From Legionella donaldsonii (lineage in GTDB: Bacteria > Pseudomonadota > Gammaproteobacteria > Legionellales > Legionellaceae), in assembly GCF_900452385.1 (NCBI RefSeq), contig NZ_UGOA01000001.1, forward strand, positions 567,501 to 631,500: a DNA stretch of 64,000 nucleotides. Direction: 5' to 3'. A model generated the notes under the pieces. The model was not told the origin of the DNA. It searched no databases and worked only from the letters and a program-made list of their open reading frames with translations. This document shows positions 11,162 to 19,844 of this stretch, piece by piece. The translations under genes and the position numbers were made by a program. Every line of letters begins with the position of its first letter. Position 1 is the stretch's first letter.

Positions 11162-11914
11162 ATGACGCAGGTACATGTGATTCTACCCGGTTATAATACG
11201 CAAGTATTAAGCGAGGAGGTGTTGCAGCCTTATCAGAGTAGTGAATTGCAATTGAGTATTCGCTATGTCGACATTGAGGTCGATGCTATACGCCATGAGT
11301 TTGATATGGCGCTGATCGCTCCTGGGTTGATTGCTGAGGTTCTTGCAGCAGAAAAAGAGAAAGCCGATGCAATTGTTATCGATCTGATGGCTGATATTGC
11401 CTTGCGCGCACTACGCGAAGCGGTTTCTATTCCTGTCGTTAGTCTTCCTCAAACAACCATGCATGTTGCTGCAATGATGGGCAATAAATTTGCCATCATA
11501 AACACTACAGAGGAGTTAACACCTATCCAAGAAAATTTAGCCAGAGTCTATGGGCTGTATGATAGGCTAGCCTGTGTACAAGGTGTACAGCTCGATCCGA
11601 CTGCTGATTATCGCTCAGAGGCTACCATGAGTGCGTTAGTAGAGCAGTGTTATGATGCGGTCACTAGCAAGCAAGCCGATGTACTGATTTTGGGCTCTGG
11701 ACGGCTTATTGCTTATCGTGATGCGATTAATGAACGTTTAGAGCGCGAAGGGATTAACATCCCTATTATTGAGCCTTTACCTACAGGGATATATTTCGCT
11801 AAGTTTCTTGCTGATGCCAGAATAGCTCAAAGTAAGCGTGTTTATAACTCGCCTGCTGAAAATAGTTTAAAAAGATATGGCAACGTTTTAGCTGCCTACA
11901 CCAAAGGGTGCTAA
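11162..11914 (+). CDS. Asp/Glu/hydantoin racemase-fold protein lacking catalytic cysteines
   Basis: This 250-residue protein resembles the Asp/Glu/hydantoin racemase superfamily: an N-terminal VHVILPGYNT, a PVVSLPQTT segment after the first Rossmann-like half, KFAIINTT at the domain switch, and VLILGSGRL followed by PIIEPLPTGI. Family members use two cysteines, one in the first half (around the VIDLMAD stretch here) and one in a GC-x-G type motif (GSGRL here). Both positions appear to be non-cysteine, so racemase activity is doubtful. It may be a lyase-like relative (the fold also holds arylmalonate decarboxylase, which uses one Cys) or a binding protein. AGAGAGA precedes the ATG. It probably shares a transcript with the upstream kinase-like gene. 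Confidence 0.72.
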   Translation: MTQVHVILPGYNTQVLSEEVLQPYQSSELQLSIRYVDIEVDAIRHEFDMALIAPGLIAEVLAAEKEKADAIVIDLMADIALRALREAVSIPVVSLPQTTMHVAAMMGNKFAIINTTEELTPIQENLARVYGLYDRLACVQGVQLDPTADYRSEATMSALVEQCYDAVTSKQADVLILGSGRLIAYRDAINERLEREGINIPIIEPLPTGIYFAKFLADARIAQSKRVYNSPAENSLKRYGNVLAAYTKGC

Positions 11915-11991
11915 ATTTTTTGATAGTGTGCTATCTACGATATTCCAATCGACGATGCCAAAAAGCAGGAATAGGCAGTTAATCAAAATCG

Positions 11992-12885
11992 TTAATTTCT
12001 AGCGAGCTCTTGCGGTACTTTCACCATCCTAAAACGAGTGCTTAGGACGTTGATGCAAAGCCCGGTAATCACTAGTAATCCTGCAGTTAGTTTCCAGAGT
12101 TGGAAGGGTTCCCCCAAAAGTAAGACAGAACTTAATATGCCTACGACTGGCACTAACAAAGTGAATGGGACAATAGCGCCAATAGCATAACGACTTAATA
12201 ACCAGTTCCATACACCATAACCGATCCAGGTTGAGATATAGACAATGTAGAACAATGAGCTAAGGCCCAACCCGGTTAAATGTTGATAGCTATAAACAAG
12301 TTTGTCCTGTCCTTCAACAACGAGAGCGAGGATTAGCATAGGGACAAAGGCAACAAAACTTCCCCAAATAACAAGAGCCATCATATTAATATCTTTGATT
12401 TTTTTGGTAATAAGATTACCTAATCCCCAAGTTGCAGCTGCAGCAAGAATAAACATAAAGCCTAAGAGGGAGATATTTTTATCGACATGCATTGCAACTA
12501 AACCGATACCGATAAACGAAACTAAAGCGCCTCCAACCTGCCAAAGATTGGGTTGCTCACCCAATAAAGCTGCTGCAAAGAACATGCTAAAAAATACTTG
12601 TACTTGAATAATTAACGAAGCCATACCAGGTGTCATACCCGCATTCATCCCTATAAAAAGTAAGGCAAACTGTAAAGCAAACATAATTAAGCCGTATAAG
12701 GCAACTAGTCTGAAAGGTATGGCAGGTGGTTTTATCAAGAAAATGGCTGGAACACTGGCTAATAGGAATCGCAGTGCGCAAAGAAAAAGTGGTGAAATTT
12801 CGTCAAGAGCTAATTTCACGAAAAGAAAATTAACGCCCCAAATTATAGCAACTAAAAGGGCCAGTAACAGATGGGCAATAGGCAT
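11992..12885 (-). CDS. EamA/DMT-family transporter
   Basis: A 297-residue membrane protein with ten hydrophobic segments in two EamA halves (about 5-135 and 145-285). The first half opens with IIWGVNFLFVKLAL, and GLGNLITKK begins the second, as in O-acetylserine/cysteine exporter-like (EamA/YdcZ) members. It probably exports a metabolite such as an amino acid; the substrate cannot be read from sequence. The gene is convergent with the racemase-like gene and lies alone. Confidence 0.88.
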   Translation of the reverse strand: MPIAHLLLALLVAIIWGVNFLFVKLALDEISPLFLCALRFLLASVPAIFLIKPPAIPFRLVALYGLIMFALQFALLFIGMNAGMTPGMASLIIQVQVFFSMFFAAALLGEQPNLWQVGGALVSFIGIGLVAMHVDKNISLLGFMFILAAAATWGLGNLITKKIKDINMMALVIWGSFVAFVPMLILALVVEGQDKLVYSYQHLTGLGLSSLFYIVYISTWIGYGVWNWLLSRYAIGAIVPFTLLVPVVGILSSVLLLGEPFQLWKLTAGLLVITGLCINVLSTRFRMVKVPQELARN

Positions 12886-13076
12886 TTAAATTCACATCAA
12901 TTTTTAATAATACGTTAGTTTAGTTGAAAAATTTTCAATTGGGTCGAGAAGAAACCTCTTATTTCTTAAAAGTGATATGGTATTTTTCTGAAAATAGAGT
13001 AAGAAAAAACTTTTCTGCATAAAATTTTACAGTTAGTTTTTATTTTGTCAAAAAATTTCAAAAGCCATTCACCCAA

Positions 13077-14288
13077 TTAACTGGTTCTTGCTGTTAACTC
13101 CCCATCCGCTTTTCTGTTGATTGCAAGCGCTAGTCCTTGTCGATACGATGAGCAAGCGCCACTCTGGTCATTCAATTTTTCCAATAGTTTACCCAATTCA
13201 GCGTAAGCTTCCGCTGTTGGACTAAGTTCGAGACTTTTTTCAAAATAATTCTTTGCTTTTCCCCATAAATGATTGTTGAGACTTAGACGCCCAAGACAAA
13301 GATAGAGCGCTGCCGAATGGGGTGCTTTTTTGAGTAAAGATTCAGCAAAAGCTAATTGTTGATCATCCCCTTTCACCTGCCCATAAAGAGAAATAAGTCC
13401 TTCATGATATTCTTTCCGCAAACAGCGGCGTAAAATTGACTCTGCTTGCATCTGGTCATTCTGCATTAATAAAAACTTGCAATATTCGGCCATTAATAAA
13501 GGGTCATTGGCTAGTGCTTTGGGTAGTGATGCTATCATTTTTGTCAGAGCTTCAACTTGCGAATACTTGGCAAGTTCAGAGATAGACTGCAAATAAGTTT
13601 GTTTTCTTAGGATTTCAAAGGCTTGGCCTGTAATAACCTGATTTTTCTTTAATTCAGGTAAAAGTGCAATTAATTGCGGCCAGTCCTTAACTTCTTGATA
13701 GAGATGCATTAACAATTTAAGCACATAGGGGTGGTGGGGCGCCATATCTTGTAAATGGCGTAGTGTTGCCAAGGCTTGTTCCCATTGTTTGTTCGCAAGC
13801 TGTAATTGAGCCTGGGTCAATTCGACTGCTATTTTAGCCTCAGGCATCGATTGTTGGGCTTCCCGAAGATAATCATCGCGCAATTGATTATCTCCCATCT
13901 CCTGTGCGGCACGAGCTGCGGTGAGATAATTAAGCAATGGAGAGTCAGTATCCGGTAAGGCTTTGATTAAGTGATTTTTGGCTTGCGCCCAATAGCCCTC
14001 GCTGAACTCGATTAATCCTTGTCTTGTTTTAGCCTGTGCTTTTTGTACACGACGTTTTGTTTGCCAATGACGGAAAGCTGCAGGACCTTTACCCAGTTTA
14101 GCCATTACCAACAGGATGGTATGAAATAAAACAAAGCTAACAATCAAAGCGAAAATGGCAACTAAAAGGGTCGTTTCAACAGTCCAATGATTAATGGCAA
14201 TAAGCAGGTAGCCAGGATCGCGACTAAGCTGAATACCGAGGTATACGGACGCGAGTAAGAGCAGGAAAATCATTAACACGCGAATCAT
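13077..14288 (-). CDS. hemY: HemY-like TPR membrane protein
   Basis: Gammaproteobacterial HemY is an inner-membrane protein with a cytoplasmic tetratricopeptide-repeat domain, encoded last in the hemCDXY operon; its exact role in heme synthesis is unsettled, and it is not the Bacillus HemY oxidase. The 403-residue product has two N-terminal membrane segments (about 3-20 and 40-63) and helical TPR-like repeats from about 90 to 395. Its ATG overlaps the hemX stop by four bases. No strong terminator is seen downstream. Confidence 0.9.
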   Translation of the reverse strand: MIRVLMIFLLLLASVYLGIQLSRDPGYLLIAINHWTVETTLLVAIFALIVSFVLFHTILLVMAKLGKGPAAFRHWQTKRRVQKAQAKTRQGLIEFSEGYWAQAKNHLIKALPDTDSPLLNYLTAARAAQEMGDNQLRDDYLREAQQSMPEAKIAVELTQAQLQLANKQWEQALATLRHLQDMAPHHPYVLKLLMHLYQEVKDWPQLIALLPELKKNQVITGQAFEILRKQTYLQSISELAKYSQVEALTKMIASLPKALANDPLLMAEYCKFLLMQNDQMQAESILRRCLRKEYHEGLISLYGQVKGDDQQLAFAESLLKKAPHSAALYLCLGRLSLNNHLWGKAKNYFEKSLELSPTAEAYAELGKLLEKLNDQSGACSSYRQGLALAINRKADGELTARTS

Positions 14289-15430
14289 TGTATAGTTTCT
14301 CCTTCCGATACAGCAGCCTTGGTGGTTTGAGAATTGGATTCAATCAGCTGATTTAGCAAAGGCAGCGATTCTTTAATGACGGGTTTAGCTGGGGCAAGGT
14401 TTTCTTGGGATAAGTCTTGCAATTTTTTGATTAAGGCTTGCGTACTCTCAGCACTTTCATCAAAGGTACGTTTCACATCCTTTATGGCTTGAGTTAACGC
14501 CAATTGATATACTTGGGGATTGTTTTGCAATATCGCCCATTGCGCTTCTTGTAAATTGAGGCGAATACTTTCGCGTAATACTGCCTGATGTACAGGTGAG
14601 AGCAAAGAATTAATCTCTTCATCGTGATGACGAACAACCACCAGCTTTTCAAGTAAACTCATACTGTCATGAACTCTGTCTCGCCAGGTAGTGGGGGACG
14701 GGGTGTCGATGTTTTTTGTAGGCACCGTAGCAACTTGATTAAATGCTTGTTTGATTGGCAAATCGGAAATGATGCTCTGTGCGGCGTCGAGTTGACTTAA
14801 GAGGCCTGCTGTATCAATTTTGGGAAGAGCTTGTAACTGGGTAATTTCTCGTGCAATCGCTTGCCGGACGGTAAATAGTTGGTGATTAGATACAGTTGCT
14901 AACAGGGTATCTGCCTGTTGCAGTAGTGCAATAGTAGCCTGTTGGTCATCGCTCCAGTGACCATTAATCTGTGCAAGCTCTAAATAATAACGCGCCTTCA
15001 ATAAAACCCAATCCTGTTTTTGGTAAAGGCGTTGCTGCATGGCAATATGCAAATTTTTGCTTAATTCTTGCACCTGTGTTTCTATTTTTTCTTGTGTTTG
15101 ACTACTTGTTTGTGCTGCTTCAGCAAAATGAGTTTTTGCCTCTAATTGACTTCGTTTTAACTCATTGATTTCACTATTCAGCATTTGAGTTTGTTGACTG
15201 GCCGTTTGATGTAGCTGTTGGCTGGTATAAGCAGCATATAAACCACTAACGAGAGCAATGCCTGCCATGATCAAACTCAAAACTGGGACAAAGGAAGTGG
15301 TTGTTTTAGCCGGTTTTTCTTCAATTTTATTACTTGGCGGCTGAATGGGGTGGTTTATATCATGATTGGTGGTGGTTGTTTTAGGCGCTGTTTTTGAGGC
15401 TTTGTTCTGCGCTTCATTGCTGTTGGCCAT
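14285..15430 (-). CDS. hemX: HemX-like membrane protein
   Basis: A 381-residue protein with a charged, Pro/Lys/Thr-rich cytoplasmic N-terminus, one membrane segment at about 47-67 and a long coiled-coil region at about 70-125, then a helical periplasmic domain with many Gln and Ala. This is the architecture of the protein often annotated as uroporphyrinogen-III C-methyltransferase HemX, but no methyltransferase motif is present, so that enzymatic name is misleading. It overlaps hemD by 17 bases and hemY by four. Confidence 0.88.
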   Translation of the reverse strand: MANSNEAQNKASKTAPKTTTTNHDINHPIQPPSNKIEEKPAKTTTSFVPVLSLIMAGIALVSGLYAAYTSQQLHQTASQQTQMLNSEINELKRSQLEAKTHFAEAAQTSSQTQEKIETQVQELSKNLHIAMQQRLYQKQDWVLLKARYYLELAQINGHWSDDQQATIALLQQADTLLATVSNHQLFTVRQAIAREITQLQALPKIDTAGLLSQLDAAQSIISDLPIKQAFNQVATVPTKNIDTPSPTTWRDRVHDSMSLLEKLVVVRHHDEEINSLLSPVHQAVLRESIRLNLQEAQWAILQNNPQVYQLALTQAIKDVKRTFDESAESTQALIKKLQDLSQENLAPAKPVIKESLPLLNQLIESNSQTTKAAVSEGETIQ

Positions 15431-16190
15431 GAATTAATCCTTGATTGTATTGGTGCAATGTTTTTAAGATTGTTTCCGGGCTGCTTATCAGAATAGTTTT
15501 TATTCCTAATAATGATGCTGATTTTGCCAAGCGTTCACTGATAACCAGGCAAGGTTTGCTGCAAAGCCAAGCATGGGCGCCCTCACCAAACAAAGCAAAA
15601 ATATTATGCATCGCTTGCTGGCTTGTAAACAGTATAATATCGACAACGTCATTGTGCCACAATGAATATAAATGTTGCTGATTAATCTCGGGTTTTACTC
15701 GTTTATAAACATCAAAACTATAGACATCTGCCCCGCGGCTCTTTAGGGTTTCGGCAATTAATGGCCTGCCTCCTTCTCCTTTGAATAACAGAATCTTTTT
15801 TTTATTGACCGTTTGTAGTTCAGCAAGTGCCAATAGATGTTCGCTGTCTGCATGAGAAGGGATTAGATGAATAGGAAAACCATATTTCTTTAAAGCAGAA
15901 GCAGTTCCTTGTCCGACAGCGATTAACTTCACTGTAGCAGGCCAGGCAATTTTTTGTTGTTCCAGAGTGGTGAAGCAATGTTCGACAGCATTAGCACTAA
16001 TGAAGATGGCATACTCAGTTGCCGCTAAATTGGGCAAGGAGGATAGCCACTGCTGGTTATTTGCTTCAATTTTTAAAGCGGGGCATTCAATGGCTATCCC
16101 TCCCGCATCAATAATAGCGCGACTCAATTCTTTTGCTTGCCCAAGAGGCCGCGTATTGAGAACATGTAAATTATGCAGAGAATAAGTCAT
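15414..16190 (-). CDS. hemD: uroporphyrinogen-III synthase
   Basis: HemD closes hydroxymethylbilane into uroporphyrinogen III, inverting ring D. The family is poorly conserved, but the 258-residue length, the N-terminal LNTRPLGQAKEL, the FISANAVEHC stretch, the VGQGTASAL loop and the late FTSQQAM are typical. Its ATG overlaps the hemC stop by four bases, as in the classical hemCD operon. Confidence 0.93.
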   Translation of the reverse strand: MTYSLHNLHVLNTRPLGQAKELSRAIIDAGGIAIECPALKIEANNQQWLSSLPNLAATEYAIFISANAVEHCFTTLEQQKIAWPATVKLIAVGQGTASALKKYGFPIHLIPSHADSEHLLALAELQTVNKKKILLFKGEGGRPLIAETLKSRGADVYSFDVYKRVKPEINQQHLYSLWHNDVVDIILFTSQQAMHNIFALFGEGAHAWLCSKPCLVISERLAKSASLLGIKTILISSPETILKTLHQYNQGLIHGQQQ

Positions 16191-17113
16191 GATGAGAGAG
16201 AAAGGAGTTTATCTGCTCCCTTCGCCAATAAGGTTTTTGCACAGGCATCAGCTATCGCTGTTGCTTTTGATTGTGGGCCTGATTGACTGTCTTGAATGAC
16301 TGTTTGGCCATCTAGAGTGAAGACTTTGGCACGTAAAAGCAATTGTTGATTAGATTGCACAGTACAAAAAACAGCCAAAGGTACGTGGCAATTACCACCT
16401 AGTAAGGCATTGACGTGGCGTTCGCTGTGTACGCAAAGTGCTGAAAGTGGATCATTAAGCGGCGTCAAAAGCTTTTTTATGTCGCTATCTTCAGCACGGC
16501 ATTCTATTCCCAGAGCGCCTTGCCCACAGGCTGGCAACATAAGCTCATCACTTAAAATCTCGGTAATTATCGTTTGCATCTCCATGCGCTCAAGACCTGC
16601 TACTGCCAGGATAATGGCGTCATACTCTCCCTCTTCCAATTTATTTAAACGGGTATTGATATTGCCTCGTAATACCTTTATTTCCAAATCAGAACGGAGC
16701 GCTAAGAGCTGTGACTGGCGACGTAGACTGGATGTACCAATGACGCTGCCTGAGGGTAATTCTTGTAGTCTCTTATGTCGTTTTGCAATAAAAGCATCTA
16801 GAGGGTTATGCCGTTTACAAATGGTTGCAAGAGCGAGCCCCTCAGGGAATGTTGCCGGCACATCCTTCATTGAGTGAACGGCAATATCAGCTTCCCCAGC
16901 TAAGAGTGCTTCTTCAAGCTCTTTCACAAAGAGGCCCTTACCGCCGGTAACCAGTAATTTGTCTTTCAAAAATTTATCACCCGACGTTACCATTGGGACG
17001 AGCTCTATCTCAAGTAGCGGCCAATACTGCTTAAGTAGACCAGCAATATGATTGGCCTGCCATAAGGCCAAGGGACTCTTTCTTGTCGCAATACGTAAGG
17101 TTTCAATAGCCAT
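16187..17113 (-). CDS. hemC: porphobilinogen deaminase (hydroxymethylbilane synthase)
   Basis: HemC polymerises four porphobilinogens into hydroxymethylbilane. The 308-residue protein starts with LRIATRKSPLALWQA; it has the KDVPATFPEGL block with the catalytic Asp region, the LRGNINTRLNKL substrate-binding block and GGNCHVPLAVF, whose Cys (near residue 241) anchors the dipyrromethane cofactor. It is first in hemC-hemD-hemX-hemY, and the 185 bases to the divergent lqsS gene should hold the promoter. Confidence 0.97.
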   Translation of the reverse strand: MAIETLRIATRKSPLALWQANHIAGLLKQYWPLLEIELVPMVTSGDKFLKDKLLVTGGKGLFVKELEEALLAGEADIAVHSMKDVPATFPEGLALATICKRHNPLDAFIAKRHKRLQELPSGSVIGTSSLRRQSQLLALRSDLEIKVLRGNINTRLNKLEEGEYDAIILAVAGLERMEMQTIITEILSDELMLPACGQGALGIECRAEDSDIKKLLTPLNDPLSALCVHSERHVNALLGGNCHVPLAVFCTVQSNQQLLLRAKVFTLDGQTVIQDSQSGPQSKATAIADACAKTLLAKGADKLLSLSS

Positions 17114-17197
17114 ACTGAGTTACAAATTAAGAATAATAAAGAAAGCATAATATCATTCTTCCCACAAGATTAATGTAGGAGTTATTTACATTTGATG

Positions 17198-17227
17198 GTG
17201 ATGGCTTGATTTTCGAGCCATAATCAC
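17198..17227. promoter_or_regulatory. bulged inverted repeat between hemC and lqsS
   Basis: An arm with ATGGCT (17201-17206) pairs with AGCCAT (17216-17221), and the pairing resumes outside a bulge with GTG/CAC. It lies midway in the divergent hemC/lqsS region, about 80-110 bases before the lqsS starts. It could be an operator or a transcript hairpin; no factor can be named. Confidence 0.3.
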
Positions 17228-17307
17228 TCAAGTTAGCGATAGGTAAACAGTTCCTGGTATCTTGACATTGGTCCACTCGTGTTCAATTCTGAATTTATTT
17301 GAAGAGC

Positions 17308-18609
17308 ATGCATGCAGTGATGAAAAATTTGAAAAAAATAGTGAACTATCTTGATCAATCGATGCAGCGCAGTTTATCTAATGCTGCACACCAGTTGATC
17401 GCCGTAGGAGCAATTGCTTTTTTTGGGTTCCCATTGTTTTACTGGATATGGACAGTATGGTTTCCACAGCCCTATGAAACCTTGGGATTACGTCTAGTAG
17501 GCAGTTTACTAGGCTTGGGTTTAATGTTAACTCCCTATTGGCCTGCAGCAAGCAAACCCTATATGCCTTGGTATTGGTTTTTGACGATTCTTTATACGCT
17601 ATCCTTTTTCTTTGCTTATTCATTTTTAATGAATCATGCGAATGCCATCTCGGCGATGTCTTTATTATGCAGCGTATTTTTGCTGGTCTTGCTAGTGGAT
17701 TTATTCAGTCTTTCAGTACTGTTGGTTTTGGGATGGGGGCTTGCCTTGGTTTGTTATTATTTTATGTCGCCGGAGCTCTATTTTGGTGAAGAGCATATTG
17801 AAATGACCTTGGTATTATTCTTTGTAATTATTGTTGGTTCAACCGTAAATTATAAAACCGCTATGTTACAACAGCAGCGATTGGCTGGTATGGCGGCGGC
17901 TGCTGGCATGATAGCTCATGAATTACGAACGCCTTTGTTAGGCATTAAAAGTGGTGCAAAAGCCCTGACCTATTATATGCCTCAATTATTTCAAGCGTAT
18001 CATGTTGCCAAAGAACAAGAGTTGTTGACTTCTACTATCCGGGAAATGAGATTACAACAATTAGAGGATGTGGGTGAGCGTATAATTAACGAGATTGATT
18101 ATGCCAATACAATTATAGATATGTTGCTGGTTAAAGCCGGCCGAGAAAACTCATTACAGAATTGTATATTAGAGCCTTGCTCAATGACTGATTGCCTAAC
18201 CGAAGCGATGGCAAGATATCCTTTTAAATCAAATCATGAGCGTTCACTAATAACTTGGCGGGGGGACTTTGTTTTTACCGGTTCAAAGTTATTGATGCAA
18301 CATGTACTTTTTAATCTCCTCAAAAACGCCCTGTATGCCATTGCAACTACGCAAAAAGGAGATATTTTTATATGGACTGAGACTGGCGATAAAGTGAACA
18401 CCCTTTTTTTTAAGGATTCTGCCAAGGGGATGTCTTCACAACAACTGGCTCGTTTGTTTAACCATTTTTATACAACGACTTTTATGGGTACAGGAATAGG
18501 GTTATCTTTTTGCAAGTTGGTTATGAATCGTTTTGGTGGTGATATTCGCTGTGAGGCACAAGAAGGGAAATATACACAATTTGCTTTAACTTTCCCTACA
18601 CTGCCATAA
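17308..18609 (+). CDS. lqsS: LqsS/CqsS-type membrane sensor histidine kinase
   Basis: This fits the Legionella quorum-sensing kinases LqsS and LqsT, which detect the alpha-hydroxyketone LAI-1. It has about six hydrophobic segments between residues 30 and 185 with no periplasmic sensor loop, then an H-box AHELRTPL (His about 204), an N-box LFNLLKNALYAI and a G2 box GTGIGLSFC. The G1 box reads DSAKGM, lacking the first Gly of the usual DxGxG. The start is uncertain: TTG 17299, ATG 17308 or ATG 17320. The response regulator and the autoinducer synthase follow, which supports LqsS over the orphan LqsT. In L. pneumophila hdeD lies between lqsR and lqsS; it is absent here. Confidence 0.85.
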   Translation: MHAVMKNLKKIVNYLDQSMQRSLSNAAHQLIAVGAIAFFGFPLFYWIWTVWFPQPYETLGLRLVGSLLGLGLMLTPYWPAASKPYMPWYWFLTILYTLSFFFAYSFLMNHANAISAMSLLCSVFLLVLLVDLFSLSVLLVLGWGLALVCYYFMSPELYFGEEHIEMTLVLFFVIIVGSTVNYKTAMLQQQRLAGMAAAAGMIAHELRTPLLGIKSGAKALTYYMPQLFQAYHVAKEQELLTSTIREMRLQQLEDVGERIINEIDYANTIIDMLLVKAGRENSLQNCILEPCSMTDCLTEAMARYPFKSNHERSLITWRGDFVFTGSKLLMQHVLFNLLKNALYAIATTQKGDIFIWTETGDKVNTLFFKDSAKGMSSQQLARLFNHFYTTTFMGTGIGLSFCKLVMNRFGGDIRCEAQEGKYTQFALTFPTLP

Positions 18610-18813
18610 GGGGATGGTGTGGTTAAGATTGACCATAATGGATAATTTAATATCTAATTTTTGTTTTGGGAAAACAAGACAATTGTGTTAGCTTATATGC
18701 AAGTTGTAATTCTCATTCTTGTTCCACCAGAATGGTTAAGGGTTTTGCCGGCACTGAAAAACAGGATGATTTAAGACTTACAGTGTACTAAGAGCGTTTG
18801 CTCAGGAGGAGCT

Positions 18814-19839
18814 ATGCCACCGTTCTCGATCCCCACCTGCTATTTTCCAAGCACCGCGTTATTTATTGATGATAGTCGCGATTTTTTACTGAATTTTGTG
18901 TTGCAGTTGGATGAAGGCCTAGCCTATCGAGTGTTTGATTCTCCCTTTGACGCTCTGGACTGTATTTACAAAAAAAGGTGTGAACTGGATTTGTTAAGTC
19001 AGCGTTGTTTGAGTGAATATACAGAGGCTAAAAATTGCCCTCTAACAAATCATACCGTGAATTTGGATTTAGCAGCTATTCATGCCGAAATATACAATTC
19101 TCGTCGTTTCTCGGAAATTTCAGTAGTAGTCGTTGATTATGCGATGCCCGAAATGGACGGAGTGGAATTCTGTCGCCGTATTGAGAATACTAATATTAAA
19201 AAAATTCTTTTAACGGGACAGGCTGATGAGAAGCTTGCGATAGAGGCCTTCAATGAAGGTTTAATCGATCGTTATATTCAAAAAAGTGATCCAAATGTTG
19301 CAGAGTTAATCACTAAAAGTATTTATGATTTACAGTTGCACTATTTTCAAGCCATGTCGGATATAGTAGTGAGGATGCTATCAGTTACTTCACCTAGTTG
19401 TTTACATGATAAAAAATTTGCCGAATTTTTTCGCCAGCTTCGTCAGGAAAAAGGCGCTATTGAATATTATCTAGCTGATAATTCAGGCAGTTTTTTGTTG
19501 CTTGATGATGATGCGAATATAAGCTTCCTCATTGTTAAAAATGAATCAGACATGCGGTTACACTATGATTTAGCATTGGATAATGGGGCCAGTGAGGAAG
19601 TCTTGGATCAACTGGCAGCAGGTGAAAAGATCCCTTGTTTTTGGCAAGCAAATACTCAAGCACCTCAATGGGATGATTGGTCGACTTGTTTGGTGCCAGC
19701 CCAGCGCTTTGTTTCAAATGAAGTTTATTTTTATGCTTATGTACAAGGTCCGGTATTGTTTGATGTACGACAGGAGAAAATTTTATCTTATCACGCTCAT
19801 TTAGAAGAACTTGATGCTGAAGAGTTACTTTCCGTATAG
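18814..19839 (+). CDS. lqsR: LqsR-type quorum-sensing response regulator
   Basis: LqsR receives phosphate from LqsS/LqsT and controls the switch from replication to the transmissive, motile and virulent phase in L. pneumophila. The 341-residue protein has receiver residues Asp19/Asp20, phospho-acceptor Asp108 in VVDYAMPEMDG, Thr134 and Lys157. The distance from the acidic pair to the acceptor Asp is about 88 residues, against about 45 in CheY, so the receiver holds a large insertion (about 45-95). Residues 165-341 form an output domain with no recognisable DNA-binding motif. A perfect AGGAGG lies five bases before the ATG. It sits 204 bases after lqsS and ends six bases from the convergent lqsA. 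Confidence 0.88.
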   Translation: MPPFSIPTCYFPSTALFIDDSRDFLLNFVLQLDEGLAYRVFDSPFDALDCIYKKRCELDLLSQRCLSEYTEAKNCPLTNHTVNLDLAAIHAEIYNSRRFSEISVVVVDYAMPEMDGVEFCRRIENTNIKKILLTGQADEKLAIEAFNEGLIDRYIQKSDPNVAELITKSIYDLQLHYFQAMSDIVVRMLSVTSPSCLHDKKFAEFFRQLRQEKGAIEYYLADNSGSFLLLDDDANISFLIVKNESDMRLHYDLALDNGASEEVLDQLAAGEKIPCFWQANTQAPQWDDWSTCLVPAQRFVSNEVYFYAYVQGPVLFDVRQEKILSYHAHLEELDAEELLSV

Positions 19840-19844
19840 AAATT

